The translations under genes were made by a program, and so were the position numbers. Of a DNA stretch of 64,000 nucleotides, positions 63,072 through 64,000 are shown piece after piece. Each line of letters starts with the position of its first letter. The first letter of the stretch is position 1. The stretch is taken from positions 23,653,454 to 23,717,453 of the forward strand of contig CM017556.1 of the NCBI GenBank assembly GCA_007844125.1. The letters are read 5' to 3'. The notes below the pieces were generated by a model that saw nothing but the letters and a program-made list of their open reading frames with translations, ran no database searches and was not told the DNA's origin. The stretch comes from Sinonovacula constricta (Eukaryota > Mollusca > Bivalvia > Cardiida > Solecurtidae).

Positions 63072-63565
63072 AATTGTGATAGTATTTTTCAACTGTTAGA
63101 CGTTCTTGTAAATGTGTAACAAACACATTTTACATTATCCGACATCAATGATTTTGGTTATTAATAATTTGGAATATCGTAATGATTCTCTTAACACTTT
63201 ATCACATACACGGCGTTTAAACGGCGACCATTTCTTTAATTTGTAAAGGAATCACTAATAACATTGTGTTTATAAATTAACAGTAGTAATCCATATCGAT
63301 CATTAAATCTGTTTTAATGAATTATTCACAATAAAAATGACACATTACTCAGCTTCTCTCCTTTCTAAGCAACCTTAGTCCAAAATGAATTCATCAAAGA
63401 TGTTTTCTGAATTGCATCAGTTGTATTACTTAAAATCAGTACGAGTATTCTGTAAAAATTTGAAACGCATTTGAGATTTTATTTCCTCACCATTCGGAAA
63501 AACATTCGTCAATGACCGAATCTATAAGCTTATATGTATTGTGGAAGAAGGTTGTGTAGATAAAC
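63072..63565. other. 5' flank of copy 6
   Basis: Homologous to the flank of copy 5; no separate gene. Confidence 0.45.
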
Positions 63566-63592
63566 ATTGCTGCACAAACATATTATCGACTT
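63566..63592 (-). promoter_or_regulatory. conserved upstream element, copy 6
   Basis: Gene-sense core AAGTCGATAATATGTTTGTG, 495 bp 5' of the ATG. It is immediately followed (further 5') by a 33-bp triplication. Confidence 0.45.
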
Positions 63593-63594
63593 AG

Positions 63595-63693
63595 ATCTAC
63601 ATTTATTTGCAAGGGAGAAAACTGTATATCTACATTTATTTGCAAGGGAGAAAACTGTATATCTACATTTATTTGCAAGGGCGTAAACTGTCT
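63595..63693. repeat. 33-bp tandem triplication in the 5' flank of copy 6
   Basis: Unit ATCTACATTTATTTGCAAGG plus 13 bases occurs at 63595, 63628 and 63661; the first two are identical and the third has a few changes. Copy 5 has the single ancestral segment (GGGGATAAACTGTCTA) at the matching place. Confidence 0.95.
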
Positions 63694-64000
63694 AATTTAA
63701 ATGAGAGGGTAATATAAAGCATATTATCGCATTGAAGTTACTTTTTCATCTATATGCAATCAATGTAACTGACAATTTATCAATAAAGTGTAAAGGTTAT
63801 GTGGCGGTGAGAATAAATTAACATATAAATACGTTTGGTTTACTCTGTTCTTTTGTATGACACTTACATAAGCATACAGTGATGCGTGTTGCTTAATATC
63901 AACAACTTGACACAAGATAACCGCCTGCTAAGCAGGAATCGACCGGTCTAAAATAAAATGTGCATATCTTGATCATCTAGTTCCTAATGAGAGCTGTCTT
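63694..64000. other. non-coding end of window
   Basis: Continues the copy-5/copy-6 flank similarity (ATCAATGTAACTGACA, AACATATAAATACG), then unrelated AT-rich sequence. No gene. Confidence 0.4.

Noticed and set aside
62781..63092. Upstream Met (MKNTITI) as start of copy 6, and MKHSPAILLLTI as start of copy 1
   Set aside because: These extensions are unlike each other and absent from other copies, while the internal MGN start is conserved in all; the hydrophobic stretch in copy 1 is therefore not taken as a signal peptide.

Overview
This is eukaryotic DNA: AT-rich, gene-poor and dominated by non-coding sequence, tRNA-derived SINEs, palindromic MITE-like elements and long microsatellites. The tRNA-headed SINE, whose tail ends in a GGGACGATAAACCCAATAAACA motif, and the general texture suggest a marine or freshwater invertebrate. 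A mollusc, probably a bivalve, is my best guess from repeat style, not a proven assignment. No bacterial operon, rRNA, CRISPR or viral gene is visible.

The main content is a local multigene family that I do not recognise. Six intact copies lie at about 5.9 kb (+ strand) and 34.2, 43.8, 54.4, 58.3 and 62.9 kb (all - strand). Two decayed copies lie at 20.7-21.4 kb (+) and 50.9-51.1 kb (-). Each intact copy is one uninterrupted coding exon of 89-174 codons. It starts with MGN(G/D)C(S/T), a textbook N-myristoylation context with a Cys at position 5 suited to palmitoylation. An acidic Asp/Tyr cluster follows, then an Arg/Ser/Tyr-rich linker of variable length. A conserved C-terminal half follows, with the core V.R..VP..MRYPGPR, then ARYPGFY, then a nearly invariant end RGRYSYNTYLT. 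In two copies the linker has grown by tandem duplication of a 16-residue RS-type unit (about 2 units at 43.8 kb, about 5 at 34.2 kb). The + strand pseudogene instead carries about nine tandem copies of the N-terminal acylation segment.

The - strand copies share 5' flank similarity over several hundred bases. This includes a compact element (gene-sense core about GTCGATAATTATTGTGC) 357-495 bp upstream of the ATG in five intact copies and one pseudogene. Four copies also share a 12-base motif (gene sense TACAATCTTGCC) 73-102 bp after the stop. These flanking elements are the best regulatory candidates in the window.

Other content, in order: a SINE 3' fragment (1.4 kb); an isolated N-terminal exon of a PIF/Harbinger (HARBI1-like) transposase (3.8-4.0 kb); a TIR-bounded element with a (TA)n core (7.1-7.5 kb); a GA/GACA microsatellite (9.4 kb); full SINEs with target-site duplications at 15.9, 28.0 and 36.3 kb; a 500-bp TAG/TGG trinucleotide tract (28.5-29.0 kb); a 265-bp tandem duplication just upstream of the 34-kb gene; a MITE with 105-bp inverted arms (42.0-42.4 kb) next to a near-perfect foldback (42.65-42.79 kb); five copies of a second dispersed repeat (6.6, 39.6, 47.9, 48.8, 62.2 kb); a 35-bp x 8 minisatellite (57.0 kb); and two short exon-like reading frames of unknown origin (49.8 and 60.1 kb). 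Long stretches between these hold nothing I can identify.
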